Shown here: positions 7,055 to 15,918 of the stretch, piece after piece | How the letters are laid out: each line of letters opens with the position of its first letter | Numbering within the stretch: position 1 is the first letter of the stretch | Assembly (NCBI RefSeq): GCF_002335745.1 | Contig: NZ_NIST01000001.1 | Location: 5,447,342-5,511,341, forward strand | Source: Evansella halocellulosilytica | Lineage (GTDB): Bacteria; Bacillota; Bacilli; Bacillales; Salisediminibacteriaceae | Direction of reading: 5' to 3' | Length of the DNA stretch: 64,000 nt | Made by a program: the position numbers and the translations under genes | The notes under the pieces: generated by a model | The model's database searches: none | What the model saw: the letters and a program-made list of their open reading frames with translations, nothing else | What the model was told of the DNA's origin: nothing

Positions 7055-8944
7055 CTAAGAAATAGACCATTGTTTAATCGTCTGAACATATTCGTTATTC
7101 ATTAAAATTTTGTGAAGATATTGTAGTTGCGGGATATGTGAGCTTTTATCTGGAGTAGACATGATTAATACTGCATTTGAATGGAGTTTATTTTTTCTAA
7201 TATAGGCATGTTTAAGTTTAATAAGACTGAATCCCGGTTTATGAACATGAGTCGAATCAGTATGCAAAAATAATATTCCGGGTACAACTTCGTATACATA
7301 TTTTTCTTCAAAAATTGTTTTCTTAAGATCGAGCTTGAATTTACTCGTCACATATCCCTCTTTCTCTAAATTTTCAACACCCATATCGATGACTTCATCC
7401 AATACGACGTGCTCCTTTTCATAAAAACCAATTCTGCTAGAAGGAATAATCGGATGAAGCGCTTCTTGCAAATGCTGAATTGGAGATTGTTCAGATTTTT
7501 GTTCAGATTTTTGTTCAAAATTTGTTAAATAATTTTCTATCTTGCGTATTTCCTCTTTTGTCAGCACTGGTTTGACTCTGACAGTCGGGTAAGGACTATC
7601 CGGTAACGAAATCGATGAAATAATAAAATCAGGTTCATCCCAACCTTCTACTTCGTATAAATCTGTTACTGCAATCGTTCTTACGACTTCGATTTGTGGG
7701 AGATGTTTTTTTAACGTAACCGTTAATAAACGACTAGTTGCAATGCCACGGGTGCATACAACCCACGCCTGAAATCTCTTATTATGGTAAGAAGCCGTTT
7801 CATAAATCGCAGCCATCTGGATGATCAGCGACATCACTTGGTCGATATTGAAATTTGTAGATTTTTCATGATGCCCCATCAATGCTTGCCACACGTGATA
7901 GACAAGAAATGGATACTGTTCTTGTATTTGAGTTTTCAATGGATGGGAGAAGATAATGTCGTTTTCTATAATGAATGACAGCTTACACCACTCTTCATAA
8001 AGTTCACTTAAATGATTTTCATCGATAATGTTCAGTCCTAGCCGGTTATTTATCTCCGTAATAAAAGCTAAAAAGGGCTGGTCGTTAAAACGATTTTTTT
8101 CGTTATTATTAAAGCTTTTTTCAATAGCCTGTAAATAGAAATAGGCAAAACATTTCTCTTCATTACTAAATGGAACTGAAAAGTAGCGAGAAACCTTATT
8201 CGTTACGTCATCAAACCAAGATTTCATCTTTATGTTGACACCTTCACATTTGCCAAGGAAATGCCTGGAGCGATGTCTTTCAATTGTTAATGCAAAAGCT
8301 TTAAATATTGTATGGATAAAAGCTTCTCTTTCTGGCTGCAAATCATTACGTAATAAGACCTTTAAGGAATCGAGATCTTTGAGTGATAAATGAGACCAAT
8401 TTAAATGTACGATAGGGTTAACTGTATACCATGACTCCTCTAATTCAAACATGATTGAGAGAAGTGCAAGCCGTTTCCTCCTTTCACTCCCGATAATTCT
8501 AAAGCCTTTTTTTCCTCTTTCTAATTGTAAAGAGAATCCATGAATCCACTTTTCAACATCTGACATTTGTTGGAGGATCGTTGCTTTCGATACATCTAGC
8601 TCCAAAGCTAATTGTCTTAAAGGCTGCCATTCTTCTTTCATGATCAATTCGTGTGTAATTAATAGCTGTCGTTCGATTACTGATATTGACCTGCTAAGGA
8701 GGTTGAGGGAATCATAGACATGCTTAACCTTTGATGGTGAAGGTGCTTCTTTCAGTTGCCACACCCCGTGTCCTGAAACATGCTCCAATAAGATGTCATA
8801 ATCTTTTAACCAAGATCGAATTTGTTCCATATCATATCTAAGGGTACGTTCACTAACTTGGAACATTGGCTGGATTTCCTTTAAGCGGAAATTGTCGCGC
8901 CCATCCAATAGAAGCTGTAATATTTGCCTTCTCCGTGCATTCAC
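7055..8944 (-). CDS. PRD-type PTS regulator (BglG/MtlR-like activator)
   Basis: 629 aa from the GTG at 8944. Order: HTH near 1-70 (RRRQILQLLLDG, then a second HTH to about 150), two PRD-like helical regions (about 200-390), an EIIB-like domain with Cys397 in VVCTRGIATSR, and an EIIA-like domain (about 490-629) with His561 in GILFLHTDST. Such proteins are activated or silenced by PTS phosphorylation. The GTG has AGGAGG at 8-nt spacing. A longer frame to 9055 begins inside a palindromic repeat and would add 37 residues spanning the promoter and cre box, so it is rejected. First gene of the PTS operon. Confidence 0.85.
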   Translation of the reverse strand: MNARRRQILQLLLDGRDNFRLKEIQPMFQVSERTLRYDMEQIRSWLKDYDILLEHVSGHGVWQLKEAPSPSKVKHVYDSLNLLSRSISVIERQLLITHELIMKEEWQPLRQLALELDVSKATILQQMSDVEKWIHGFSLQLERGKKGFRIIGSERRKRLALLSIMFELEESWYTVNPIVHLNWSHLSLKDLDSLKVLLRNDLQPEREAFIHTIFKAFALTIERHRSRHFLGKCEGVNIKMKSWFDDVTNKVSRYFSVPFSNEEKCFAYFYLQAIEKSFNNNEKNRFNDQPFLAFITEINNRLGLNIIDENHLSELYEEWCKLSFIIENDIIFSHPLKTQIQEQYPFLVYHVWQALMGHHEKSTNFNIDQVMSLIIQMAAIYETASYHNKRFQAWVVCTRGIATSRLLTVTLKKHLPQIEVVRTIAVTDLYEVEGWDEPDFIISSISLPDSPYPTVRVKPVLTKEEIRKIENYLTNFEQKSEQKSEQSPIQHLQEALHPIIPSSRIGFYEKEHVVLDEVIDMGVENLEKEGYVTSKFKLDLKKTIFEEKYVYEVVPGILFLHTDSTHVHKPGFSLIKLKHAYIRKNKLHSNAVLIMSTPDKSSHIPQLQYLHKILMNNEYVQTIKQWSIS

Positions 8945-8993
8945 CCTATTCACCTCCTCCTTAGTACAAAGTATAGCTTCAATTACAAATATA

Positions 8994-9009
8994 ATGAATG
9001 CGCTTACAT
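8994..9009 (-). promoter_or_regulatory. CcpA cre box
   Basis: Read on the minus strand, ATGTAAGCGCATTCAT fits the consensus WTGNAARCGYWWWCAW at every position. It overlaps the -10 of the operon promoter, the usual position for carbon catabolite repression. Confidence 0.85.
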
Positions 9010-9036
9010 AACAAATCCATTCAAACTTAGTTGCAA
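9008..9036 (-). promoter_or_regulatory. Sigma-A promoter of the PTS-transketolase operon
   Basis: Minus strand: -35 TTGCAA (9036-9031), 17-bp spacer, -10 TGTTAT (9013-9008). The cre box begins in the -10. The start codon of the PRD regulator lies about 60 nt downstream. Confidence 0.55.
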
Positions 9037-9042
9037 TAAAAT

Positions 9043-9073
9043 AAGTGCCAGTCACTTCCCGAAATTTGTCGAA
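9043..9073 (-). repeat. 31-bp palindromic repeat, copy 2 (flanks the RAYT gene)
   Basis: Reverse-oriented copy with the core AAGTGACTGGCACTT. Its TTCGACA end points toward the RAYT gene. It sits directly upstream of the PTS promoter and creates a spurious GTG start for the PRD regulator. Confidence 0.9.
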
Positions 9074-9258
9074 AGAATGCCTACGAAAAAGCAGCCTTTA
9101 CGTTCACAAGCAACAGGCTGCCAGGAATTCTTTCATTTAAACAGACAATAATTATTTTTCTTACAATTTTCTAGAAGGTTAACTTATTCACCATCGTTAC
9201 AATCATAAGACAACTTTTTGAAGTCATAATTTATAAAAAGGACAGGAGGGAAAATACA

Positions 9259-9411
9259 TTGAAACTTATTGATTGGCAAATGCTCTCGTTCGTTAGTGTG
9301 ACTATCCTTCACGATTACTGGATTTATAGTAAGCTCCCGAGAATTTACTTTTGGGATCATCGGGGAAATCGCAAACCGCCAGATGAGAAAATAAATCGTT
9401 CGATCGCATAG
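9259..9411 (+). CDS. Small ORF (50 aa) beside the RAYT
   Basis: TTG start at 9259 preceded by ACAGGAGGG at good spacing, with stop TAG at 9409. The 50-aa product is basic and aromatic (contains DWQMLSFVSV and YFWDHRGNRKPPDEK). Family not recognised. It lies inside the interval bounded by the two inverted palindromic repeats and converges on the RAYT gene. The strong ribosome binding site is the only positive evidence. Confidence 0.35.
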   Translation: MKLIDWQMLSFVSVTILHDYWIYSKLPRIYFWDHRGNRKPPDEKINRSIA

Positions 9412-9494
9412 CGACCTGCTGCCAAGGGTTGGAATGAGTCTACCCGCGGCACTATTTGGATCAAAGTTGGACATGCAACAAAAATGTTTGATGC

Positions 9495-10091
9495 TTATCT
9501 TTGACTGCGAATGGTTGATTGGCCAACATTCTTGATAACATCATCTGATCCTAAACACCATTCTTGATATTGCCCTCTCTTTTCATCTTCTGTACCTGGA
9601 AAAATATTAAGGATGTATTGATTATTGAAGAAAACAGGAGGAACTGCATAGGGGAACAAATAATAATCAAAGCTGCTCCAGCGATAACCTCCAGGGTAGT
9701 TAACGATCCCCGCTCTCACTGGGTTGTTATGAATATACTTGCTTACTTCCAAAATGCCGAGTTCATCGTTGACTGGACTTGAAAAAAATCGACTTTCAAA
9801 CACACAACCTGAATAACAATATTTGTTGTTGAAATAATCAGCAAATCGCTTATTAAAATAGGACATGATCTTTGTAATCGAATGTTCGAAGGACCTCAAC
9901 AAGAAGTGGTAATGGTTTGTCATAAAACAGTACGAAACCATTTCAAACGGAGCTTTTTTGTAAACATCACTGAGAATATAAAAGGCTTCGATGTGGTCAT
10001 TCTCATCAACAAATAACGGAACTCTTTGCACACCACGACTAACGATATGAACAAACTGACCAGGAACCCATATTCTTTTCTTTCTTGCCAC
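9495..10091 (-). CDS. REP-associated tyrosine transposase (RAYT, Y1/HUH)
   Basis: 198 aa. IS200-like Y1 transposase fold. The N-terminal RKKRIWVPGQFVHIVSRG stretch, the metal-binding HUH as TNHYHFLL (about residue 60), the candidate nucleophile Tyr in MSYFNKRFADYF (about 76-87) and KYIHNNPVRAG are typical of RAYTs. GTG at 10091 is preferred because AAGGTGG lies 9 nt upstream; a TTG nine bases earlier abuts that site. RAYTs are single-copy enzymes that cut and spread short palindromic REP sequences. Two 31-bp palindromes face the gene from both sides (9043-9073 and 10251-10281) and eleven more occur in the window. All motifs are intact, so it is probably functional. Confidence 0.88.
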   Translation of the reverse strand: MARKKRIWVPGQFVHIVSRGVQRVPLFVDENDHIEAFYILSDVYKKAPFEMVSYCFMTNHYHFLLRSFEHSITKIMSYFNKRFADYFNNKYCYSGCVFESRFFSSPVNDELGILEVSKYIHNNPVRAGIVNYPGGYRWSSFDYYLFPYAVPPVFFNNQYILNIFPGTEDEKRGQYQEWCLGSDDVIKNVGQSTIRSQR

Positions 10092-10250
10092 ATGTATCAA
10101 CCACCTTTTCTAAATAATTACCGATTCAAATAAAATTGGAAAAAATGAGAAAATTATTAAGGAAATGATGAAGAAGGGGCTTTGAGGTGTTCATGAGGGA
10201 TATACATATGTTTAATTATACCATAATTCCCCCATGTACATGCACGATCG

Positions 10251-10281
10251 TTCGACATTTTTCGGGAAGTGCCAGGCACCT
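10251..10281 (+). repeat. 31-bp palindromic repeat, copy 3 (flanks the RAYT gene)
   Basis: TTCGACATTT, TTCGGG and the palindromic core AAGTGCCAGGCACCTT. It is inverted relative to copy 2, so both TTCGACA ends face the RAYT gene. Confidence 0.9.
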
Positions 10282-10349
10282 TGAGCTTTTGCGATTAGGA
10301 ATATTTACACATTATATCTTCATTGGTCTTTTGCATATGTATGAACGAG

Positions 10350-10372
10350 GTTAGTAAGGAAAATTTACTAAC
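10350..10372. promoter_or_regulatory. Operator for the ROK repressor (site 1)
   Basis: GTTAGTAA-N7-TTACTAAC is a perfect 8+8 dyad. The half-site plus adjoining bases (GTTAGTAAGGAA) recur at 13147 in front of the ROK gene. The dyad resembles XylR-type operators of bacilli. Probably controls the PIG-L gene. Confidence 0.7.
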
Positions 10373-10461
10373 TCGCTGACGTGTGGAAAATGGAGGTGAA
10401 TTTTCAGCTTTAAAATTTTAAAGCTTGACTATCCTAAGGAATAGACAGGGGAGGTTTTATT

Positions 10462-12987
10462 TTGAGGAAACAGTTAATGGTGGTGTTGGCGGTACTTCTT
10501 ACGTTCTCTCTCTTTCATCCGACGCTGAATAGCCCATCAGCTGAATCGAGCGATCATGACGAAGAATTATGGAAAGTTGTCAAACCATTGAGTACGACGA
10601 CAAGCTTTTTAAACACTGGTGCACACCCTGATGATGAACGAAGTCACGTCGTTGCAAAAATGTCATTGAAAGATGGCGTTCGGTCTGGCCTCGTATCGGC
10701 TAACCGAGGTGAAGGCGGACAAAATGTCATTGGCCAAGAACTCGGAAACGGTCTCGGTATTATCAGGTCAGAAGAACTAATTGAAGCATCGAAAGTACTA
10801 AATACCGATCTATTTATTTTAAGTGAAGATATCGATGACGACATTTACGACTTCGGTTTTTCAAAATCAATTGAAGAAACACTCGAAGAATGGGGCGAAG
10901 AAGTCGTATACGAACGATTCATCCGGGTCATCCGTCAATATAGACCCGAAATTGTCTTTACATCCTTTCGTAATGTAGAAAGTCAGCATGGTCATCACCG
11001 GGCAATGACGGTCTTGACAGAGAGAGCCTTTGAAGATGCAGCAGATCCATCTGTTTTCCCTGAACACCTTGAAGAAGGAATCGAGCCTTGGCAAATCAAG
11101 AAATACTACCAGCCAGCGGCATCTCAAGAAGAAGCACACATATCCCTTGAAGTCGGCAATGAAATTGATCCTGTATACGGAATGACTTATGCGCAGCTTG
11201 GCGAGGAGTCGCGTTACCTTCATAAAAGCCAAGGAATGGGTAATGACTTGCCAGTTGAAGAAAACTACTTTCACTTTGAGCTCGTCAAATCAGTCAATGC
11301 AATTCCAGATGCTGAGGAATCGATTTATGATGGCATTGATCGAAACTTTGCAGACACAGCACGACGTCTCAACAAATCTGATAATCAAATTCGCGGTGCT
11401 TTAAAAAGCGTCCAACGAGCACTCGATCAAGTAATTGATAAGTACCCTTCTCGTGAACAAGTTCTTGTTTCAGCTCATGAAGCAATTGATGAAGTTGAGC
11501 GAACGAAAGACCGAATCGAATCGAAAAACATAGATCCAGAATTAAAAGACGACCTCTTATTTAAACTTGCTATGAAAAATGAACAATTATATGAAGTATC
11601 AAAAGTTGCTTCTTCACTTGAAGTGGAAGTCGAAGTTGACAACAATCAGCTCGTACGCGGTGCTGACACGACGGTAGCCGTCCAAGCGACAAATGACGGT
11701 TCAACAACTTTGACAGATGTTAACCTTCAATTAAACATTCCCGATGACTGGGCATTGACGAGCGAAGAAAACAACCAAATCGAGCTCAAACCTGGAGAAT
11801 CGATAACAGCAACATTTGACGTTGAAGTCGGTTATGATGCTGAATTTTTCCACCCCTATCACCCAGCGCAATTGACCGCTAGTGTGGGTTATCAAGTTGA
11901 AGACACAGAAGCTGCATTTGTGATCGAGCCGACAGAAACCGTTGCCGTCCTCCCTGACGTATCCATTGAAGTAACACCTGATCAAGTATCAATTAATGAC
12001 CTAGACATCCCGGAAGAAATCGAACTCGAAGTCCATTTAACTAACTATGTAAACGGTCCATCCACCGCCCTCCCATCACTGCAAGTTCCAGAATCTTGGG
12101 AGGTTGACGCTTCTGAAAATGAAGTAAACTTTACTGAACAAGGTGAAACAAAAACTGTAACATTCACCATTTCTCCGGATGACGATGCTCTTGAAACGTT
12201 TACTGTCGAAGGGTCGGTTGACGTCAATGGTCATACATTTGAACAGACTGTGCAAAAAATTGACTATGATCATATCAACACATCCTATTACCTATTTGAC
12301 GCTGAATCATCTGGAAAAAGCTTTCCACTTCAGTTTTCAGAACAATTGAAGGTTGGTTATATTGAAAGCGGTTTTGATCAAATTCCAGACTATCTTCAAA
12401 ACATGGAGATCAATGTTGAGAAGGTTGAAGATGAACAGTTTACTGACGGTGATCTTTCAGAGTACGATACGATTGTCCTTGGTATTCGTGCATATCGAGG
12501 TAGGGAAAATCTCGTTGAGCATAATGACCGACTTCTGGATTATGTTGAGCAAGGCGGACACCTCGTTGTTCAGTATCATAACCCGAATGACTTTTGGGAT
12601 AAGGACGGATCAGCGCCTTACATGTTAGAAATTGGCTGGCCGTCGATAGAATGGCGAGTGACCGATCGCAATGCGGAAGTGACTGTCGAGCAGCCAGATC
12701 ACGCGCTATTTAACTATCCAAATGAAATTGGTGAATCAGATTGGGACGACTGGGTACAAGAGCGCGGCCTCTACTTCCCAATGAATTGGGATGATCGCTA
12801 TGAAACGTTCGTCAGCATGGCTGACCCAGGCGAAGACCCTTTTACTGGCGGTATTTTAATGACTGAGTATGGTGAAGGAACCTATATGTTTACAAACTTA
12901 GTCTGGTATCGGCAAATCCAAGGTCAAGTACCAGGCGGTTACCGAATCTTTACGAATATAATCAGCTACCCACTGTATGAAGAATAA
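10462..12987 (+). CDS. Secreted PIG-L deacetylase with NEW3-like and ThuA-like domains
   Basis: 841 aa. Signal peptide (1-25), then a PIG-L/LmbE deacetylase domain (about 45-290) with the zinc motif AHPDDE and a distal HGHH (metal ligand/catalytic His). A helical linker (about 300-375) leads to two Ig-like NEW3-type modules (about 380-590). The C-terminal domain (about 600-841) resembles ThuA/glutamine-amidotransferase-like domains (YDTIVLGIRAYR, GGHLVVQYHNP). TTG start with AGGGGAGG at 7-nt spacing. It probably removes an N-acyl group from a sugar-containing substrate outside the cell. Its operator matches that of the ROK regulator gene downstream. Substrate unknown. Confidence 0.82.
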   Translation: MRKQLMVVLAVLLTFSLFHPTLNSPSAESSDHDEELWKVVKPLSTTTSFLNTGAHPDDERSHVVAKMSLKDGVRSGLVSANRGEGGQNVIGQELGNGLGIIRSEELIEASKVLNTDLFILSEDIDDDIYDFGFSKSIEETLEEWGEEVVYERFIRVIRQYRPEIVFTSFRNVESQHGHHRAMTVLTERAFEDAADPSVFPEHLEEGIEPWQIKKYYQPAASQEEAHISLEVGNEIDPVYGMTYAQLGEESRYLHKSQGMGNDLPVEENYFHFELVKSVNAIPDAEESIYDGIDRNFADTARRLNKSDNQIRGALKSVQRALDQVIDKYPSREQVLVSAHEAIDEVERTKDRIESKNIDPELKDDLLFKLAMKNEQLYEVSKVASSLEVEVEVDNNQLVRGADTTVAVQATNDGSTTLTDVNLQLNIPDDWALTSEENNQIELKPGESITATFDVEVGYDAEFFHPYHPAQLTASVGYQVEDTEAAFVIEPTETVAVLPDVSIEVTPDQVSINDLDIPEEIELEVHLTNYVNGPSTALPSLQVPESWEVDASENEVNFTEQGETKTVTFTISPDDDALETFTVEGSVDVNGHTFEQTVQKIDYDHINTSYYLFDAESSGKSFPLQFSEQLKVGYIESGFDQIPDYLQNMEINVEKVEDEQFTDGDLSEYDTIVLGIRAYRGRENLVEHNDRLLDYVEQGGHLVVQYHNPNDFWDKDGSAPYMLEIGWPSIEWRVTDRNAEVTVEQPDHALFNYPNEIGESDWDDWVQERGLYFPMNWDDRYETFVSMADPGEDPFTGGILMTEYGEGTYMFTNLVWYRQIQGQVPGGYRIFTNIISYPLYEE

Positions 12988-13000
12988 ATGTACCGTGTCC

Positions 13001-13034
13001 GGGAGAAGCGTTGTTTATCAGCGCTTCTCTTTTT
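13001..13034 (+). terminator. Rho-independent terminator of the PIG-L gene
   Basis: AGAAGCG / CGCTTCT stem with a loop of about 11 nt followed by a T6 run. It lies directly before two tandem palindromic repeats. Confidence 0.75.
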
Positions 13035-13036
13035 TG

Positions 13037-13067
13037 TTCGACATCATTCGGGAAGTGCCTGGCACTA
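13037..13067 (+). repeat. 31-bp palindromic repeat, copy 4
   Basis: TTCGACATCATTCGGG followed by the palindromic core AAGTGCCTGGCACT. First of a tandem pair with copy 5, separated by 7 bp. Confidence 0.9.
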
Positions 13068-13074
13068 CGCGGGA

Positions 13075-13105
13075 TTCGACAAAACTCGGGAAGTGCCTGG
13101 CACTT
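13075..13105 (+). repeat. 31-bp palindromic repeat, copy 5
   Basis: TTCGACAAAACTCGGG followed by the perfect 7+1+7 palindrome AAGTGCCTGGCACTT. Same orientation as copy 4. Confidence 0.9.
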
Positions 13106-13146
13106 GTAAAAAAGTCGGTATATTTGCTTTGTGGCGTTAATATACC

Positions 13147-13173
13147 GTTAGTAAGGAAGGTTTACAAACTAAC
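13147..13173. promoter_or_regulatory. Operator for the ROK repressor (site 2, autoregulatory)
   Basis: GTTAGTAAGG...TTTACAAACTAAC, an interrupted dyad sharing GTTAGTAAGGAA with site 1 at 10350. It ends 33 bp before the ROK start codon, so autoregulation is likely. Confidence 0.65.
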
Positions 13174-13206
13174 GTCCGACCAATTTTCAACCGAGGGGCA
13201 TCGTTT

Positions 13207-14418
13207 ATGAAACGACCGAAAACGAGTACACCGAATTACTTGAAATACTTAAACAAGAAAAAAGTGCTTCATTATTTGAAACAGCACGCCAACATTTCAA
13301 GAAGTGAAATTGCATCAGCCTTGTCGATCAGCAAACCGACGGTCTCCTCGCTTGTAGACGAATTAATCGAAGAGCAATGGGTAGTCGAAAAAGAGAGCGA
13401 CGTATCGACATCGTTAGGCGGGCGAAAACCAATTCACTTATCGTTTAACCGAGATGCCCGTTATATCGTAGGTGTCGATATTGGCGGAACAACTGTCGAA
13501 ATCGGCATTGTTAACATTAACGGAGATGTGCTCGCAACTGACAGCTTTGAAACACAAGCAGCTTTAAAAGACAGCCTTGTCCGAACCATTTGCACCGTTT
13601 TCAAAAAGTTAATGAAAAGACTCCACATAGATGAAAAAAAATTTCTCGCCATCGGAGTCGGCGCACCAGGGATGACAGATGCTGACAACGGCATTGTCAT
13701 TGACGCCCCCAGCCTCAGCTGGATCAATTTTCCTCTCAAACAAAAATTAGAGGATGCGCTCAACATCCCCGTATACGTCGATAACGACGTCAACGTTGGC
13801 GTACTCGGCGAACAATGGAAAGGCAAAGCAAAAAACAGCAAACACGTCATTTTAATTACGTTAGGAACTGGTGTTGGCTGCGGCATTATTATGAATGGCA
13901 TGCTCTACCGCGGCTCAGCTTTTGCTGCTGGTGAAATTGGCTATATGGTCACAGACAAAGAAAGAGCTAAAGAAGACTATGACGACATTTATCTCGGCTA
14001 TGGCTTTCTTGACAGCCATGTCGGGGGGCCAGCGATCGCTAAACGAATGAAAAAGAAACTTACAGATATCCAACATCATTCACTTAAAAACAGCGTTTTT
14101 ACCGCTAAACAAGTATTCGAATACGCCAAAGCAAATGACCCAGCTGCAATAGAAGTCATCCAAGAAGCACTTGAACATCTAGCCTTCGCCCTCTTAAATG
14201 TCATTTGTATTTTTAATCCACAATACGTCATTTTAGCAGGTGGAATCTCAAAATCAGGGCACTGGTTTCTCCCGAAAATACAAGAAATCTTGGCAAACCA
14301 CCTCCCTGTTCAAACTGAAATATTCATAACCGAAACAGAGCACGTAACAATCATTGGGGCTGCAGCATTATGTTTACGCGAACACGAATCGATACTTCAA
14401 GTGGAAGGAGGAAGATAA
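13207..14418 (+). CDS. ROK-family transcriptional repressor (NagC/XylR type)
   Basis: 403 aa. A winged HTH (about 20-75; ISRSEIASALSISKPTVSS) is followed by a ROK sugar-kinase-like domain (about 85-390; VGVDIGGTTVEIGI, ITLGTGVGCGI, AAGEIGYM). The zinc-binding CxCGxxGC motif that normally follows the GEIG(H/Y) stretch is missing, replaced by an acidic, Tyr-rich segment (EDYDDIYLGYG). ATG start behind a GAGGGG-like site. First gene of a cluster with the lyase and ABC importer. Probably represses this locus and the PIG-L gene through the paired operators until a sugar inducer binds. Confidence 0.85.
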   Translation: MKRPKTSTPNYLKYLNKKKVLHYLKQHANISRSEIASALSISKPTVSSLVDELIEEQWVVEKESDVSTSLGGRKPIHLSFNRDARYIVGVDIGGTTVEIGIVNINGDVLATDSFETQAALKDSLVRTICTVFKKLMKRLHIDEKKFLAIGVGAPGMTDADNGIVIDAPSLSWINFPLKQKLEDALNIPVYVDNDVNVGVLGEQWKGKAKNSKHVILITLGTGVGCGIIMNGMLYRGSAFAAGEIGYMVTDKERAKEDYDDIYLGYGFLDSHVGGPAIAKRMKKKLTDIQHHSLKNSVFTAKQVFEYAKANDPAAIEVIQEALEHLAFALLNVICIFNPQYVILAGGISKSGHWFLPKIQEILANHLPVQTEIFITETEHVTIIGAAALCLREHESILQVEGGR

Positions 14419-15897
14419 ATGACTGGACCTAGATCCAAAACATACATCGATATCCAGCTCGAACCGACTTATATGTTTACAAACGACCATTTCTACACGC
14501 ATATGATGGAAATTAATTTAGCGCATGTTTTAATGCTAAAAAAACAGTCAATCCTCTCCAGCCAAGATGCTGCAACAATTCTTGAAGCAACATATCGCCT
14601 AATGGAGAACGACTACGAAAAACCGTATGACGAAAACGTTGAAGATTTATTTTTCATGATCGAAGATGACCTGACGAAAGAAATTGGCGCTGAACTCGTT
14701 GGCAACATGCATATTGCCTTTAGTCGAAATGATATGGATACGACGATGTTCCGCATGCTTTGGCGGAAAAAAATCGTCCAATGGCTCGACCTCATCAGTC
14801 AGCTTCGTACGACGATTTTGCACCTCGTCGATCAACATAAATATACGGTCATGCCCGCCCATACTCATGGTCAACAAGCCCAGCCGACAACGCTCGCCCA
14901 TTATTTATTAGCTATTGAAAACAACTTGCACAGGGACATGGACCGAGGCATTTCATTATACAGCCGGATCAATGAATCACCGATGGGAGCAGCTGCACTA
15001 GCAACGACGGGCTTCCGTGTCGACCGTGATGACATTTGCGAGAGGTTAGGCTTTGATACCCCGATGAAAAATTCATATGACGCTGTTTCGACGTCCGATT
15101 TTCTTATAGAAGTCGCAAATGTATTAACAATCTCATTAACAACGCTTTCTCGTTTCGTACATGACCTTATTTTTATGGCTACAAATGAAGTGGATTCACT
15201 CCGATTACATGACATGCACGTACAAACGTCGAGTATTATGCCACAAAAAAGAAACCCTTCTGCTCTCGAACATTCGCGGGCTATCATTAGTAAAGCACTA
15301 GGGAAACTGCAAGGAGCTGTGATCGTAGCGCACAGTGTCCCATTTGGCGACATCGTTGACATTGGCGATGATATTCAACCTACGCTCGTTGACGGATATG
15401 AGCATACGTCACAATGTCTCGAGTTAGTTCAAGAAATACTCGAACACGCAACTTTCAATAAACAACTTATGTACGAGAGAGCCGAGCAAGGTTTTTCAAC
15501 TGTCACAGAGCTTGCCGATCTGCTCGTTCGGAACTATAACATGTCGTTTCGGAAATCCCATTCACTCGTCAGCAAGTTTGTGAAAGAGTTGTTTCGTAAT
15601 CAAAAAACACTTAAAGACGGTGGTGCCCAACAAATCAATGATCTGGCAAAAAAAGAGTACTGCCTCACACTAGAAGTAACTGAAAAAGATTATGTTAAAG
15701 CAGTAAATGTTATGGACTTTATTAATGTTCGAACTGTATATGGCGGTCCATCTCCTCAAGAGGTGGAGCGGCAGCGACAAGAAGCTGAACGTGATTTAAC
15801 TGACAAAATCGAATGGATTCAAGTTACATTACATAAGCTCAGCGATTATTCAGCTCGCTTAAAACGAGACGTTGAGCTATGTGTCAACCAAAAGTAA
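14419..15897 (+). CDS. Fumarase/argininosuccinate-lyase superfamily lyase
   Basis: 492 aa, matching the ArgH size class. The superfamily signature SSIMPQKRNPSALE (catalytic serine loop) is near residue 275, and MPAHTHGQQAQPTTL near 143 is the second conserved region. Members eliminate fumarate from N- or O-succinyl substrates. The start follows GGAAGGAGG and directly abuts the ROK stop. Its context (ROK repressor, sugar ABC importer, deacetylase) argues against arginine biosynthesis. EDDS-lyase-like cleavage of an aminodicarboxylate conjugate is a plausible alternative. The true substrate is unknown. Confidence 0.8.
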   Translation: MTGPRSKTYIDIQLEPTYMFTNDHFYTHMMEINLAHVLMLKKQSILSSQDAATILEATYRLMENDYEKPYDENVEDLFFMIEDDLTKEIGAELVGNMHIAFSRNDMDTTMFRMLWRKKIVQWLDLISQLRTTILHLVDQHKYTVMPAHTHGQQAQPTTLAHYLLAIENNLHRDMDRGISLYSRINESPMGAAALATTGFRVDRDDICERLGFDTPMKNSYDAVSTSDFLIEVANVLTISLTTLSRFVHDLIFMATNEVDSLRLHDMHVQTSSIMPQKRNPSALEHSRAIISKALGKLQGAVIVAHSVPFGDIVDIGDDIQPTLVDGYEHTSQCLELVQEILEHATFNKQLMYERAEQGFSTVTELADLLVRNYNMSFRKSHSLVSKFVKELFRNQKTLKDGGAQQINDLAKKEYCLTLEVTEKDYVKAVNVMDFINVRTVYGGPSPQEVERQRQEAERDLTDKIEWIQVTLHKLSDYSARLKRDVELCVNQK

Positions 15898-15918
15898 ACA
15901 CACACAAGGGGGATGAAC

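Larger units (their letters stand above)
10092..10461. other. Intergenic region: palindrome copy 3 and ROK operator
   Basis: 370 bp between the divergent RAYT and PIG-L genes. It holds palindromic repeat copy 3 (10251-10281) and the ROK operator (10350-10372). The remainder is AT-rich; I could not place a convincing promoter, and no further ORF is supported. Confidence 0.6.

Noticed and set aside
8945..9055. Longer N-terminus of the PRD regulator
   Set aside because: It would start inside a palindromic repeat and cover the promoter and cre box. The GTG at 8944 has a proper ribosome binding site.
9184..9474. 96-aa minus-strand ORF
   Set aside because: No ribosome binding site; antisense to the better supported small ORF at 9259.
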